Below, piece after piece: positions 63,203 to 64,000 of a stretch of 64,000 nucleotides of DNA. Below the pieces are notes generated by a model, which worked only from the letters and a program-made list of their open reading frames with translations, searched no databases and was not told where the DNA came from. The stretch's first letter is position 1. Each line of letters begins with the position of its first letter. This DNA is from Paenibacillus sp. JNUCC32 (lineage in GTDB: Bacteria; Bacillota; Bacilli; Paenibacillales; Paenibacillaceae): the NCBI RefSeq assembly GCF_014863545.1, contig NZ_CP062260.1:1116001-1180000 (forward strand), in the 5' to 3' direction. A program made the position numbers and the translations under genes.

Positions 63203-64000
63203 CTATAGGTCAAGTCGATCCACTATGCTTCCGTTGACGTCACGCGCGGTGAGATGAACCTTGTCCTTGTTCTCTAGCATGTCGGGCTGGCGTTCGTAAT
63301 ACCATATGTACAAATCTTCACTGACATCCGGCCTCAGTTGTTGGTAGGGTATGGTATGTGCCGGCTGACCATTTACATGAATCCGAATGGGCTCTGTGCT
63401 TCTATACAGGCCAAAGACGAGTGATGAATCCATGCTTGTCTCCGAGAATACGGACGGAGAAGAGGGATTCTTGGGAGAAGGGTATAATATAGATACGGCG
63501 GACATCTTCCATCCGAACCATCCTTTGGTATAGACGGATAATTGTAGTCCCGCTCTAGATGTCACCACGAAAGAATAAGCCTTCTCAGAGGTTAATTCGG
63601 ATTGTATGATTTCAGCATGATTAATGCTGTAAGGTGCTTCAAAAAAAGCATGTTTCTCCTCGAATACCGCCGCTTCGATCGAGCGGTGTGTGCTTGTGTA
63701 TTCGTAGATCCCTGTCATTAATATGAAGAGGAGGCCGATTAGTACGTACACTTTGAGACCAGGCCAGGTAATTAAAGGGAAAACCCAGAAGACGAGTCTA
63801 AACAGCGTTAGAACGAGACCCAAGCTTAGAAAGAAAACGAGAAACGAGCCGGCAATGCCCCCTGATTGTGTATGTATACCAAGGAATCCAAAAATCTGGT
63901 TGATCGGTTTATGGACGACCGGTAACAGAAATAGTGTCACCAGAGTGAGCCAGAATGAGAAGCGGAAGGATCTACGTCTAGATCCATAATCAAAATGAGT
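63203..64000 (-). CDS. Membrane protein of unknown family (5' end outside window)
   Basis: Reading frame open to the right edge, so the start is not visible (the GTG at 63940 is internal). At least three hydrophobic segments lie in the first ~110 visible residues: FWLTLVTLFLLPVV, GSFLVFFLSLGLVLTLFRLV and VYVLIGLLFILMTGIY. A mostly soluble C-terminal domain of ~150 residues follows (EEKHAFFEAPYSINHAEIIQ; LYIWYYERQPDML). No motif recognised. Convergent with pncB. Confidence 0.65.
   Translation of the reverse strand, partial: THFDYGSRRRSFRFSFWLTLVTLFLLPVVHKPINQIFGFLGIHTQSGGIAGSFLVFFLSLGLVLTLFRLVFWVFPLITWPGLKVYVLIGLLFILMTGIYEYTSTHRSIEAAVFEEKHAFFEAPYSINHAEIIQSELTSEKAYSFVVTSRAGLQLSVYTKGWFGWKMSAVSILYPSPKNPSSPSVFSETSMDSSLVFGLYRSTEPIRIHVNGQPAHTIPYQQLRPDVSEDLYIWYYERQPDMLENKDKVHLTARDVNGSIVDRLDL

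Noticed and set aside
1..64000. CRISPR arrays, tRNA/rRNA genes, insertion sequences, prophage, BGC-type clusters
   Set aside because: No regularly spaced repeats other than the infB linker, no transposase or integrase-like proteins, and no tRNA-like cloverleaf noticed. The window is mostly conserved core chromosome.

Overview
The window is a stretch of chromosome from an endospore-forming, low-to-mid GC Gram-positive bacterium, most likely Paenibacillus or a close relative. The reasons are: a Gram-positive type PolC; SpoIIIE, SpoVS, both dipicolinate synthase subunits, SleB and TepA; strong AAGGAGG-type Shine-Dalgarno sequences with many TTG/GTG starts; and a gene order that follows the Bacillus subtilis cdsA-to-ymcA region almost gene for gene. 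There is no rRNA, tRNA, CRISPR array, prophage or insertion sequence. Nearly all genes are on the + strand; the exceptions are an AraC-type regulator and a partial membrane protein at the right edge.

Layout. 1-9165: end of cdsA, dxr, rseP, an archaeal/eukaryal-type proS, and polC. 9190-14640: the rimP-nusA-ylxR-ylxQ-infB-rbfA translation/transcription operon with its own promoter and a striking leader hairpin. 14670-20491: nrnA, truB, ribF, rpsO, pnp. 20650-25533: ylxY, mlpA, dut, spoVFA-spoVFB and the decayed remains of asd. 25549-33650: dapG, dapA, rnjB (RNase J), tepA, ylzJ, spoIIIE. 33731-40398: an inserted hexuronate module (AraC regulator, uxaC-uxaB-uxaA, GH105 unsaturated uronyl hydrolase). 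40516-51718: sleB, the ymfF-H-I-J-K genes, rodZ, a 57-residue membrane protein, yajQ, pgsA, cinA, recA. 51858-60037: recX, rny, ymdB, spoVS, an M19 dipeptidase, a stand-alone pduL, miaB, ymcA. 60150-63121: an NAD salvage cluster (NrtR-like Nudix regulator, pncA, pncB). 63203-64000: an unrecognised membrane protein running off the window.

How the genes work together. Housekeeping information processing (replication, translation initiation, RNA decay, recombination) is interleaved with lysine/dipicolinate synthesis (dapG, dapA, dpaAB) and sporulation functions. Several sporulation genes have stage-specific promoter matches readable by eye: sigma-E before ylxY, sigma-H before spoVS, sigma-G before sleB and ymfJ, and weaker candidates before dpaA (sigma-K) and tepA (sigma-G).

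The most notable items are: (1) asd, expected between spoVFB and dapG, is reduced to a fragment with two large deletions and a frameshift; (2) the AraC regulator of the uronate module has no ATG/GTG/TTG at its apparent N-terminus, but has an ATA at ideal distance from a Shine-Dalgarno sequence; (3) an NrtR-like Nudix/winged-helix protein is linked to pncA-pncB, with an inverted repeat inside its promoter; (4) a perfect 12-bp GNRA-capped hairpin lies in the nusA operon leader; (5) a consensus promoter fires straight into a perfect hairpin between cinA and recA. All functional calls rest on reading motifs and family resemblance from memory; no database search was run.
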